Part shown: in pieces, positions 46,018 to 54,659 of the stretch
Position numbering within the stretch: position 1 is the stretch's first letter
Layout of the letters: each line of letters begins with the position of its first letter
DNA from: Erysipelotrichaceae bacterium 66202529
GTDB taxonomy: Bacteria > Bacillota_I > Bacilli_A > Erysipelotrichales > Erysipelotrichaceae
Direction: 5' to 3'
Assembly: GCA_017161075.1 (NCBI GenBank)
Contig: CP046174.1
Location: 1,612,001-1,676,000, forward strand
Length of the DNA stretch: 64,000 bases
Notes under the pieces: generated by a model
Told to the model about the DNA's origin: nothing
The model's input: only the letters and a program-made list of their open reading frames with translations
The model's database searches: none
Made by a program: the position numbers and the translations under genes

Positions 46018-46479
46018 ATGAAAAATGATGTTGAGGTAGAGGAAGCAGCAATTCTTAGGGACGCTGCCATGCAGGGAAATGAAATAGAGTTATCCTGTTA
46101 TCTGGATTATACGGAGATGGATTTTCACCAGGTACTGACCCTGTGTCAGAAGCGAAATATCCAGGTAAAGGTTTTAGGGAAAGTTGTGGATACACAGTGG
46201 ATGCTGGAAGTACATAAGCTGATATTGAAAAAAAGACAGCTTCAGGTGAAAAAGGGGCAGAAGCAGGGAATAGCGAAGGCTCTTGAACGAAAGCAAAGAG
46301 GAGAGGGCGCCTATGGAAGACCCCGCATCACACTACCACCTGATTTTGAAACAGAGGTCGTAAAACGATTGCAGAATCATGAGGCACTACGTCCGTATAA
46401 AGAGCTTATCGGAATGAAAAACTCAACCTTTTATAAGGCTGTACAGAGGGTAAGGGAAAAATATACGAGATTGAAATAA
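46018..46479 (+). CDS. Putative DNA-binding protein with resolvase-like C-terminus
   Basis: 153 residues. The C-terminal half (KKGQKQGIAKALERKQRGEG, AYGRPRITLPPDFE, then a helix-turn-helix ending STFYKAVQRVREKY) is like the linker and HTH of serine recombinases, but no catalytic domain is present. The N-terminal half (IELSCYLDYTEMDFHQVLTL) is not recognised. GAGGAG precedes the start. It lies after the operon terminator; a regulatory link to the switch is possible but unproven. Confidence 0.5.
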   Translation: MKNDVEVEEAAILRDAAMQGNEIELSCYLDYTEMDFHQVLTLCQKRNIQVKVLGKVVDTQWMLEVHKLILKKRQLQVKKGQKQGIAKALERKQRGEGAYGRPRITLPPDFETEVVKRLQNHEALRPYKELIGMKNSTFYKAVQRVREKYTRLK

Positions 46480-46513
46480 ATTGAAATTTTCACTTACATG
46501 AATTTTTTTATTG

Positions 46514-46600
46514 TGCTATACTTACGGACGTAAAAGACTGTGACTGTAGCTTACACGTGAAGGTCAATCGCGTGGCAAGCTACAGCTATGGTCTTTTTAT
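46514..46600 (+). promoter_or_regulatory. Promoter and structured leader/attenuator before the MATE gene
   Basis: Extended -10 TGC TATACT at 46514-46522. Then a long imperfect stem: AAAAGAC (46532) pairs with GTCTTTT (46591), TGTAGCTT with AAGCTACA, and CACG with CGTG around a 13-base loop, ending in T-rich sequence. It looks like a conditional terminator in the leader. I cannot match it to a known riboswitch class. Confidence 0.6.
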
Positions 46601-46627
46601 TATGCGAAAACAGAAATGGAGGCTATT

Positions 46628-48016
46628 ATGAAACAAAATGTTAATCGTTATCTGGCGGAGGAGCCGATTGGAAGGCTGATGCTGAAATTTTCCATTCCCT
46701 GCATTATGTCACTGCTTGTATCTGCTTTATACAATATCGTCGATCAGATATTTATCGGCAGAGGTGTAGGATATTTAGGAAACGGGGCAACCAATGTTGT
46801 GTTTCCAATCACGATCATTGCATTATCCCTGGCACTACTGATCGGAGATGGCTGTGCTGCTTTTTTAAGCATCTGTCAGGGAAAAAAGGATGATGAAAAT
46901 GCACACCGCAGTGTGGGGAATGCCATTCTATTTACAATACTTGTATCTATTGTATTGACAATCTTTTTCATCCTCATGAAGAATCAAGTATTACTGGGCT
47001 TTGGCGCAACAGAGAACACCCTGGCCTATGCGGATGAATATTTCACATATATTGTGATCGGTATCCCATTCTTTATGTTTGCGAATATGATGAATTCCAT
47101 AATTCGTGCGGATGGAAGCCCGCAGTTCGCAATGCTGTCAACACTGGCAGGCTGCTTAATCAATGTCATATTGGACCCCCTTGCAATCTTTGTATTAGGC
47201 TGGGGTATGATGGGAGCCGCACTTGCGACGATCATCGGACAGATTGTCACCGCTATACTGGCATTGTATTATGTGAAGCATTTAAAATCCGTCACCCTTA
47301 CAAAAAGCAGCTTTCACTTACGCTTTTCATTGCTGAAGCAAATCCTGCCACTGGGCATCAGCAGCTTTCTGACACAGATATCCATCGTTGTCATTATGGG
47401 GGTTATGAACAATGTATTGGTCATTTTCGGTGCGCAGTCAAAATATGGTGCGGATATCCCGTTGACTGTGGTTGGCATCGTTATGAAGGTCTTTCAAATC
47501 GTCATTTCCTTTGTGGTTGGAATTGCGGCAGGGGCACAGCCTATTGTTGGATACAACTATGGCGCACAGCAGATGCAGCGCGTGAAAAAGCTGTTTCGTA
47601 CGATGCTTCTTGCCGAGGTAGCAGTAGGTCTTGTCGCTATGGTCTGTTTTGAATTTTTCCCATTACAGATTATCCAGATTTTCGGCAGTGAGAACGATTT
47701 GTATAATGAATTTGCCGTGCTGGCATTCCGGTTATATCTGGGAACGATTGTTTTATGCTGCGTACAGAAGGCAACCAGTATCTTTCTGCAATCGCTGGGA
47801 AAGCCGGTATTGTCCATCGGCCTGTCGCTTTTACGTGATTTTGTGTTAAGTGTTCCCTTTGTGTTACTGCTGCCAAATATGTTTGGTGTTGAAGGAACCT
47901 TATATTCTGCGCCGCTTGCGGATATTATTTCCTTTTTCGTTGTAATTGCAGTTAGTATATATATTTTGCGGCATCTGGATGCGGAGCATGCGCTTGCCAA
48001 TGAGTATTACAAATGA
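46628..48016 (+). CDS. MATE-family multidrug exporter
   Basis: 462 residues, twelve helices in two related bundles. N-terminal LMLKFSIPCIMSLLVSALYN, then IVDQIFIGRG is the family signature, and the second half has GIAAGAQPIVGYNYGAQQ. Closest in style to MepA-like Na+ or H+ drug antiporters of Firmicutes. The GGAGG site favours ATG 46628 over 46616. It follows a structured leader; a terminator lies at 48082. Confidence 0.88.
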   Translation: MKQNVNRYLAEEPIGRLMLKFSIPCIMSLLVSALYNIVDQIFIGRGVGYLGNGATNVVFPITIIALSLALLIGDGCAAFLSICQGKKDDENAHRSVGNAILFTILVSIVLTIFFILMKNQVLLGFGATENTLAYADEYFTYIVIGIPFFMFANMMNSIIRADGSPQFAMLSTLAGCLINVILDPLAIFVLGWGMMGAALATIIGQIVTAILALYYVKHLKSVTLTKSSFHLRFSLLKQILPLGISSFLTQISIVVIMGVMNNVLVIFGAQSKYGADIPLTVVGIVMKVFQIVISFVVGIAAGAQPIVGYNYGAQQMQRVKKLFRTMLLAEVAVGLVAMVCFEFFPLQIIQIFGSENDLYNEFAVLAFRLYLGTIVLCCVQKATSIFLQSLGKPVLSIGLSLLRDFVLSVPFVLLLPNMFGVEGTLYSAPLADIISFFVVIAVSIYILRHLDAEHALANEYYK

Positions 48017-48081
48017 AACAGGTGCTGACAGATTGATAAAAGATTAAATAGATCTATTATATTGCCTATATATACGAAGTC

Positions 48082-48539
48082 AAAGCAAGGTTGCAATTCC
48101 TTGCTTTTTTTAGAGACTTCGAAAGCTTATCCTGCATTTTATTTATGTATCTGTTTTCAGCGATTTAATAGGAAAGTATTTATCAGTTATAGGCTTTTTA
48201 CTAAGTATGCATATGATTGGTTCATCTGCTATTTTTCATCAAAGGAAGGTCATTTGTGAATGAAAGAATTCTTATAATATCTGTTTTAATTTGTATGTAG
48301 TCTCATGCCGCGGTATGGTATAATGAAACAAACAATGTGTCATTAGTTGCCAATACCACACGCAAATAAGGGTAGAGGTGATTAACATGATGAAATATAT
48401 GAATATTGGGATAATTAAGAGAAGTTCAAAAATAAATATCAGGTTTCCCGCTCAATAAGCATATAAACAGGTTTTATCATGAAAATATAAAGGAATAATA
48501 GATTAAGGAGGATACATATCTATGGGAAAGGAGAATAAC
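48082..48539. other. Terminator and gene-free stretch before the AAA/nuclease genes
   Basis: Terminator AAAGCAAGG/CCTTGCTTT plus T-run at 48082-48110. An extended -10 (TGG TATAAT, 48316-48324) lies about 215 bases before the next gene. Nothing else recognisable. Confidence 0.6.
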
Positions 48540-48692
48540 ATGGAGCAAAAGAAGAAAAAAATACCAGTTGGTTTATCCAATTATCAGGAAATGAAGACAG
48601 AGAAGTACTATGTGGTAGATAAATCCTTGATGATTAAAGAATTTCTGGATAGCGGTGCGAAGGTAACACTGATTACACGTCCGCGCCGTTTT

Positions 48693-48745
48693 CACCGAAA
48701 TAGTGTCGATACCTTTGGTATCCGACAAGAGGCGCGCTAGTAGCG
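48693..48745 (+). repeat. 53-bp insertion at the Walker A site of copy 1
   Basis: Absent from copy 2, which reads straight through (CGTTTT joined to GGAAAA). It contains a hairpin GTCGATACC-TTT-GGTATC-C-GAC and tandem TAG stops. No target duplication seen. Confidence 0.85.
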
Positions 48746-49137
48746 GGAAAAACACTGAATATGAGTATGCTGGCTGAATTTTTCGACCTATCAAAGGATT
48801 CCAGGACGATTTTTGAAGATACGAAAATTATGAAAACAGAAAATGCCAGTGAAATAAATAAGTATCCTACTGTTTTTCTGAGCTTTGCAAATGCAAAAGG
48901 AAATAAAACAAACATCGTTATGCAGATAAAAATGCAATTATTGAAAGAATATAGAAAATTCAAACAGATTTTCGATGAAATTGATATGTTTGAAAAGCCG
49001 AGCTTTGATATGATTATGAAGGGACTTAATAATCTGCAGGATGGATCATTGAATATGGTAGTGAATGCAATCAGTTTCTTAACCGAGAAAAGCTATCGGT
49101 ATTATGGAAAACGCGTTATGCTGTTTATAGATGAATA

Positions 49138-49158
49138 GGCTAAAGCCCGCCTTTGGTG
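49138..49158 (+). repeat. 21-bp micro-insertion in copy 1
   Basis: Begins GGCTAAAG and ends TTTGGTG. Lies after AATA, inside the TAC codon of DEYDTP. Its reverse complement recurs (19 of 21 bases) at 50995-51015 in copy 2. Confidence 0.85.
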
Positions 49159-50300
49159 CGACACGCCGTTTATCGAAGCACATGTAAATAACTGTTATGA
49201 TGAATTGCATGGAGCTTTGGCAGGGATGCTGAGCAGTGCATTGAAGGATAACCCTTATTTGCAGTATGCGATGCTGACAGGGATTCAGCGTGTTGCGAAA
49301 GAGAACATTTTCTCAGGATTAAATAATCTGAAAGTGCATACGGTAGCCAGTAGTAATTATGCTAGCTATTTTGGCTTTGTGGAAGAAGAAGTAAAAGCTA
49401 TGCTGGAATACTATGGCTTACCTTATAGCGATGCAGTAAAGGCGATGTATGACGGTTATCATATCGGTGATGAGGATATCTATAATCCATGGTCAGTTAT
49501 TAACTATGTAAGTGAGAAACAACTGGCTCCCTATTGGGTGAATGTCAGCTCATCGGGAATGATAAAAAAGGCGATGGAGGAAGCGGATGCGGAATTTCAT
49601 GCACAATATGAGACACTGATCAGGACGAGAAAATTAGAAACGGTCGTTGATCTACAGACATCCTTTTATGAGTATTCCAGCAATGCCAGCCTGTGGGGGC
49701 TTTTTGTGAATGCCGGATACTTGACGATTACAGGTGTGGATGATGGCTTGTACTCCTTGGTTGTACCAAATGAGGAAGTGATGGAGGCATTTAAAACGCT
49801 GACCCTTGACTATATGAAAAAGGATCCAGACGGATTCACAAAAATGATGCGGGGACTGACACGTAAGAATCCGCAAATGTTTTTGGAGAACTATAGAAAA
49901 TTTCTCTTAAAAACCACAAGCTATCATGACCTGATCAATGAGAACAGCTATCACACCCTGTTGTTGGGGATGTGTGCATGTCTGTATGCAGATTATGAGG
50001 TAAAAAGCAATCAGGAGGCGGGAAAAGGAAGATATGATATCATCCTGCAATGTAAAACGAACAAATATCCATCGTATATCATAGAGCTGAAATATCTGAA
50101 GAAAGAGGTATATGAAAAGCGACCGGAGCTATTACAGGAAAAATGCAAAGAGGCTGTCAGACAGATAGAAGCGAATCAATATGATATTGCGATTAGCGGG
50201 AATGTAATCTATATCGCACTGGCACACAGCGGGAAAGATGTGGAAATGGTATGGAATGAAAATAAATAATAATAATAAAACTCTTGGAAAGGAGAAAGCC

Positions 50301-51980
50301 ATGGAACAAAAGAAGAAAAAAATACCAGTTGGTTTATCCAATTATCAGGAAATGAAGACAGAGAAGTATTATGTGGTAGATAAATCCTTGATGATTAAAG
50401 AATTTTTGGATAGCGGTGCGAAGGTAACACTGATCACACGTCCGCGCCGTTTTGGAAAAACATTAAATATGAGTATGCTGGCAGAATTTTTCGATTATAC
50501 TAAGGATTCCAGAATGATATTTGAAGATACAGCTATTACGCAGACAGCATATGCAAATGAGATAAATCAGTACCCTACTATCTTTTTGAGCTTTGCGAAT
50601 TGCAAGGGTAATGAAGAAAATATAAAAATAAATATTTATTATGTATTACGAAAAAAAATGGGAGAATATTTGGCATTACTAGATAATGTAAAGCTTGATA
50701 AGGACTTTGTAAATCGTTATCAGATGATTTACGATTCCTTGGCAAAAGAGGAAGATTTTGCACGTGTACAATTTAGCATTATGCTAATGTGTGAGTTATT
50801 ATATAAGATTTCTGGTAGGCGCATTATGCTGTTTATAGATGAATACGACACGCCGTTTATCGAAGCACATGTAAATAACTGTTATGATGAATTGCATGGA
50901 GCTTTGGCAGGGATGCTGAGCAGTGCATTGAAGGATAACCCTTATTTGCAGTATGCGATGCTGACAGGGATTCAGCGTGTTGCGAAGGAAAATACACCAC
51001 AGGCGGACTTTAGCCTATTTTTAGGATTAAATAATCTGAAAGTGCATACGGTAGCCAGTAGTAATTACGCTAGCTATTTTGGCTTTGTGGAAGAAGAAGT
51101 AAAAGCTATGCTGGAATACTATGGCTTACCTTATAGCGATGCAGTAAAGGCGATGTATGACGGTTATCATATCGGTGATGAGGATATCTATAATCCATGG
51201 TCAGTTATTAACTATGTTAGTGAGAAACAACTGGCTCCCTATTGGGTGAATGTCAGCTCATCGGGAATGATAAAAAAGGCAATGGAGGAAGCGGATGCGG
51301 AATTTCATGCACAATATGAGACACTGATCAGGACGAGAAAATTAGAAACGGTCGTTGATCTGCAGACATCCTTTTATGAGTATTCCAGCAATGCCAGCCT
51401 GTGGGGGCTTTTTGTGAATGCCGGATACTTGACGATTACAGGTGTGGATGATGGCTTGTACTCCTTGGTTGTACCAAATGAGGAAGTGATGGAGGCATTT
51501 AAAACGCTGACCCTTGACTATATGAAAAAGGACCCAGACGGATTCACAAAAATGATGCGGGGATTGACACGTAAGAATCCGCAAATGTTTTTGGAAAATT
51601 ATAGAAAATTCCTCTTAAAAACCACAAGCTACCATGACCTGATCAATGAGAACAGCTATCACACCCTGTTATTGGGGATGTGTGCATGTCTGTACGCAGA
51701 TTATGAGGTAAAAAGCAATCAGGAGGCGGGAAAAGGAAGATATGATATCATCCTGCAATGTAAAACGAACAAATATCCATCGTATATCATAGAGCTGAAA
51801 TATCTGAAGAAAGAGGAATATGAAAAGCGACCGGAGCTACTACAGGAAAAATGCAAAGAGGCTGTTGAACAGATAGAAGCGAATCGATACGATATTGCGA
51901 TTAGCGGGAATGTAATCTATATCGCACTTGCACACAGCGGTAAGGATGTGGAAATGGTATGGAAAGAAACCATGAAATGA
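50301..51980 (+). CDS. AAA-ATPase/PD-(D/E)XK nuclease family protein, copy 2
   Basis: 559 residues. Family of unknown function common in gut Firmicutes and Bacteroidetes. The N-terminal ATPase-like domain has the Walker A-like RPRRFGKTLNMSMLAEFF and Walker B-like MLFIDEYDTP. The C-terminal PD-(D/E)XK_9-type nuclease core has GRYDIILQC then IIELKYLKK. AAAGGAG precedes ATG 50301. It carries an in-frame 21-bp insertion (50995-51015) adding seven residues in place of the canonical ENIFSGLNNL. It starts 31 bases after copy 1 ends. Confidence 0.82.
   Translation: MEQKKKKIPVGLSNYQEMKTEKYYVVDKSLMIKEFLDSGAKVTLITRPRRFGKTLNMSMLAEFFDYTKDSRMIFEDTAITQTAYANEINQYPTIFLSFANCKGNEENIKINIYYVLRKKMGEYLALLDNVKLDKDFVNRYQMIYDSLAKEEDFARVQFSIMLMCELLYKISGRRIMLFIDEYDTPFIEAHVNNCYDELHGALAGMLSSALKDNPYLQYAMLTGIQRVAKENTPQADFSLFLGLNNLKVHTVASSNYASYFGFVEEEVKAMLEYYGLPYSDAVKAMYDGYHIGDEDIYNPWSVINYVSEKQLAPYWVNVSSSGMIKKAMEEADAEFHAQYETLIRTRKLETVVDLQTSFYEYSSNASLWGLFVNAGYLTITGVDDGLYSLVVPNEEVMEAFKTLTLDYMKKDPDGFTKMMRGLTRKNPQMFLENYRKFLLKTTSYHDLINENSYHTLLLGMCACLYADYEVKSNQEAGKGRYDIILQCKTNKYPSYIIELKYLKKEEYEKRPELLQEKCKEAVEQIEANRYDIAISGNVIYIALAHSGKDVEMVWKETMK
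50995..51015 (-). repeat. 21-bp micro-insertion in copy 2 (opposite orientation)
   Basis: Begins CACCACAGG and ends TTTAGCC. Removing exactly 21 bases restores AAT ATA TTT TTA GGA (N-I-F-L-G), matching copy 1 and the family consensus. Also follows AATA. Open reading frame is kept. Confidence 0.85.
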
Positions 51981-52054
51981 TTAAAAATATAACAGCTGCA
52001 TGATGAAACAAAGATAGCTGCAGGAATACAAAATTGTTAGGAGGGAACAGTGGC

Positions 52055-52891
52055 ATGGATTATCAGGAGATATACGAACGCCTGTTTATCGCAAGCAAAA
52101 CAGCGGGAATCGTTGCGGATATGATGCAGGCAACGATTATCAATGAGGGCAAGCAGGTGGAAACGGTGGATGGTGAGGATGAACGTCATAAGCGCATGCG
52201 TGAGGCAAAAACCAGGGCGGACGAAATCGTTCAGGAAATTTTATTACAGGCGCTGCTTCCCGAATATCAGGATGTGCTGAGTCTGGATGTAGAAGAGGAA
52301 ACAGGAAGCCGTACCTGCTTTTCAAAACAGGATTATGCCTATACGCTGGTTCTGGATCCGATTGACGGCACACTGGATTATCTGCACCAAAAGGATACCT
52401 GGTCAATCTGCAGTGCCATCATTCATGAACATGATGTGCGCCTGGCAATCGTATATTTTCCGAAACGGGATATTATGTATACGTATGTGGAGGGGAAGGA
52501 AAGCAGAGTATATCATCAGCTGAAGCTAAGCAAGGTTGAGGATGGTGAAATTCTGAACAACCGCTATGAAAAGGCTCCCTCAGTCATATACAAAAACAGC
52601 CGCTTGTCAGCGGATCTCGTGCAGCAGCTGCAGTCACGCGGCTTTGAGGTTATAGATGACAGTACAAAGGAGCTGGGCTGTCCTGATGCGATTCTGGCAT
52701 GTATGAAAGGGGAAGCCCTCGCTTACTTCTCCGATACCCGAAATATCCGTGATATACTGCTGGGAGCAGTGCTGTCCAAGATGGAACACGGGCATGCTTA
52801 TGACTATTGTGGGAATGAGACAGGCTGGGCATCACATGGCCGACAGAAGGAAATTGTCTTCAGTTTGTTTGAAAAAAATAAAATATTTTAA
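52055..52891 (+). CDS. Inositol monophosphatase family phosphatase
   Basis: 278 residues. Metal-site motifs: VEEETG (Glu), DPIDGTLDYLHQ (two Asp), and a late site around STKELGCPDAILACMKGEA. Possible substrates include inositol monophosphate, NADP or 3'-phosphoadenosine phosphate; the sequence does not decide. AGGAGGG is 9 bases before ATG 52055. A weak second metal Asp in the C-terminal domain leaves some doubt on activity. Confidence 0.8.
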   Translation: MDYQEIYERLFIASKTAGIVADMMQATIINEGKQVETVDGEDERHKRMREAKTRADEIVQEILLQALLPEYQDVLSLDVEEETGSRTCFSKQDYAYTLVLDPIDGTLDYLHQKDTWSICSAIIHEHDVRLAIVYFPKRDIMYTYVEGKESRVYHQLKLSKVEDGEILNNRYEKAPSVIYKNSRLSADLVQQLQSRGFEVIDDSTKELGCPDAILACMKGEALAYFSDTRNIRDILLGAVLSKMEHGHAYDYCGNETGWASHGRQKEIVFSLFEKNKIF

Positions 52892-52950
52892 AAAAATTTA
52901 GGAATTCGGTACTTTTCATTCGTATATAAGTGTATATAGGAGGTAAATGG

Positions 52951-53457
52951 ATGAAGGAGACTGAATTTTTTTATGAGCCGTGTGTGGATGAGAATCAGAC
53001 GGTTCATAATATGAAAAGACAGCTGCTGTTCTTAAAGCAGTATACGGCTTCCCTGCGTCTGCACAGTGCGCTGTATGGAGAGGAAAGTGTCCAGCTACAG
53101 GTCGAGGATGAGCTCAGTGATTATCTGAACTATACACGCAGCATTGTACAGACTTCAAAAAACAGCAGCTATGTACATAAGGATCCGGTGCTGGAAGCGA
53201 TGGAGCGTCAGCGAAGGGCCAGGGAAAGGGTGCAGAAGCAGGATCAGAAAGCCTATGTGCTGTTACAGGGAATCCTGCAATTAAAGGATTTGGAAAAGGA
53301 GCTTTTACTGGATTTGTATGTGCGCGGGCTGGAGCGAAGCCTGGTGCTGCGCCATCAGGGAGACATCGTGGAAAGCACATTAAACAGACGCCTGCGACGT
53401 GCCTGTTTGCATCTGGCGGTGCTTTTGCATCAGGAAGTATTGCTTACACACACTTAG
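52951..53457 (+). CDS. Sigma-region-4-like HTH protein of unknown function
   Basis: 168 residues, highly charged and helical. The C-terminal part (LKDLEKELLLDLYVRGLERS, VLRHQGDIVESTLNRRLRRA) resembles the HTH of sigma factors or phage late activators. No region 2, so not a full sigma factor. AGGAGG supports ATG 52951. Stands alone between the phosphatase and the glycosyltransferase cluster. Confidence 0.5.
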   Translation: MKETEFFYEPCVDENQTVHNMKRQLLFLKQYTASLRLHSALYGEESVQLQVEDELSDYLNYTRSIVQTSKNSSYVHKDPVLEAMERQRRARERVQKQDQKAYVLLQGILQLKDLEKELLLDLYVRGLERSLVLRHQGDIVESTLNRRLRRACLHLAVLLHQEVLLTHT

Positions 53458-53506
53458 TTACAAACTTGTAATACTTGCAATATGAGTTACAACACCCCTG
53501 GGTTTA

Positions 53507-53515
53507 TGGTATAAT
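53507..53515 (+). promoter_or_regulatory. Extended -10 promoter of the glycosyltransferase operon
   Basis: TGG TATAAT about 45 bases before the first gene. A short palindrome TTACAA-AC-TTGTAA lies at about 53460-53473. Confidence 0.65.
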
Positions 53516-53559
53516 ATTTTAAGGTGGTTATGAAAACCATGTGAACAGGAAGCGGAGGA

Positions 53560-54624
53560 ATGGATTTGGATAAGAAAATCGTAATCAATATGCTGTCCAG
53601 TGCCGACAAGGTGGAAGGACAGGGTGTGGGGAGTGCCTATCTGGAACAGGTGAATCTTGTGAAGGAGGGAGCGGATGATTTGTTTACCGTTGAAATCAAC
53701 AGCAGTAAAAAAGCCGATATCATTCATTCTCATACCATTGATCCGCAGAATTATCTGAAAATGAAGAACAATAAAAATGCCAATGTATGCTATGTGCATT
53801 TTCTGCCGGATACACTGAACGGAAGTATTCAGCTTCCCAAGGCACTGTTTTCGGTATTTAAAAAATATGTAATCAGCTTTTATAAAACAGCGGATTATTT
53901 GATTGTTGTAAATCCGATTTTTATGAAGGAGCTGGAGAAATACGGAATAGCAAGAGAAAAAATGATCTATATTCCAAACTATGTATCCAAGGAACAGTTT
54001 TATGTAAAGCCGGATAGTGAACGTAAGGCCATACGGGAACGCTATGGAATCAAAGAGGATGAATTCGTTGTGATTGGCGTGGGACAGGTACAGACACGCA
54101 AGGGCGTGCTGGATTTTGTCGATGTTGCGAAAAAGCTGCCAGAGGTGCGCTTTGTCTGGTGCGGAGGCTTTTCGTTTGGAAAAATTACAGACGGCTATGA
54201 GGAATTGAAAAAGGTTGTGGAAAATCCGCCGGAAAATGTGCAGTTTCCGGGAATCATTCCACGCAGTGATATGAACGATGTATATAACATGGCGGATGTA
54301 CTGTTTATGCCATCCTACAATGAGCTGTTTCCGATGGCGATTCTAGAGGCTGTGAATCTGCATAGACCGATGGTGCTTCGTTCCTTGGAGCTGTACGAGG
54401 ATATTCTGTTTAAAAAATATCAGATGGCAGATGACAATGACAGCTTTGCCGGGCTGATTCGCAAGCTGCATGAGGATCGGGCCTATTATGAGCGCTGTGC
54501 AGAAGACAGTGCCTATATCAGTGAATATTATTCCAAGGAAAATGTGCTGAGCATCTGGAAGGAATTTTATACACGGGTGTACGAGGAGCTGCAGGAACGT
54601 AAGCAAAAAGAGGGACGTGCGTAG
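53560..54624 (+). CDS. GT4 glycosyltransferase, LafB/CpoA-like
   Basis: 354-residue GT-B enzyme. The donor-site motif lies in FMPSYNELFPMAILEAVNLH (E-x7-E), and ADIIHSHTIDPQNYLK is in the acceptor half. It resembles the second glycosyltransferase of glycolipid (lipoteichoic anchor) synthesis in streptococci. GGAGG almost touches ATG 53560; TTG 53566 is an alternative start. First of four linked genes with a flippase-like protein and a second GT4. Confidence 0.8.
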   Translation: MDLDKKIVINMLSSADKVEGQGVGSAYLEQVNLVKEGADDLFTVEINSSKKADIIHSHTIDPQNYLKMKNNKNANVCYVHFLPDTLNGSIQLPKALFSVFKKYVISFYKTADYLIVVNPIFMKELEKYGIAREKMIYIPNYVSKEQFYVKPDSERKAIRERYGIKEDEFVVIGVGQVQTRKGVLDFVDVAKKLPEVRFVWCGGFSFGKITDGYEELKKVVENPPENVQFPGIIPRSDMNDVYNMADVLFMPSYNELFPMAILEAVNLHRPMVLRSLELYEDILFKKYQMADDNDSFAGLIRKLHEDRAYYERCAEDSAYISEYYSKENVLSIWKEFYTRVYEELQERKQKEGRA

Positions 54625-54659
54625 AATCCGCGCTTGAGCAGGAAGGCAGTTGAGGGTTC

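Larger units (their letters stand above)
48540..50269 (+). pseudogene. AAA-ATPase/PD-(D/E)XK family gene, copy 1, interrupted by two insertions
   Basis: Same family as the intact gene at 50301. A 53-bp insertion (48693-48745) splits the Walker A region between RPRRF and GKT, and a 21-bp insertion (49138-49158) splits the Walker B region inside DEYDTP and brings a TAG stop. The middle (about 48830-49130) differs strongly from copy 2, while the 3' 1.1 kb is nearly identical. The C-terminal frame from 49205 is open and retains the nuclease core GRYDIILQC, ELKYLKK. As written no full protein can be made. Confidence 0.82.
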
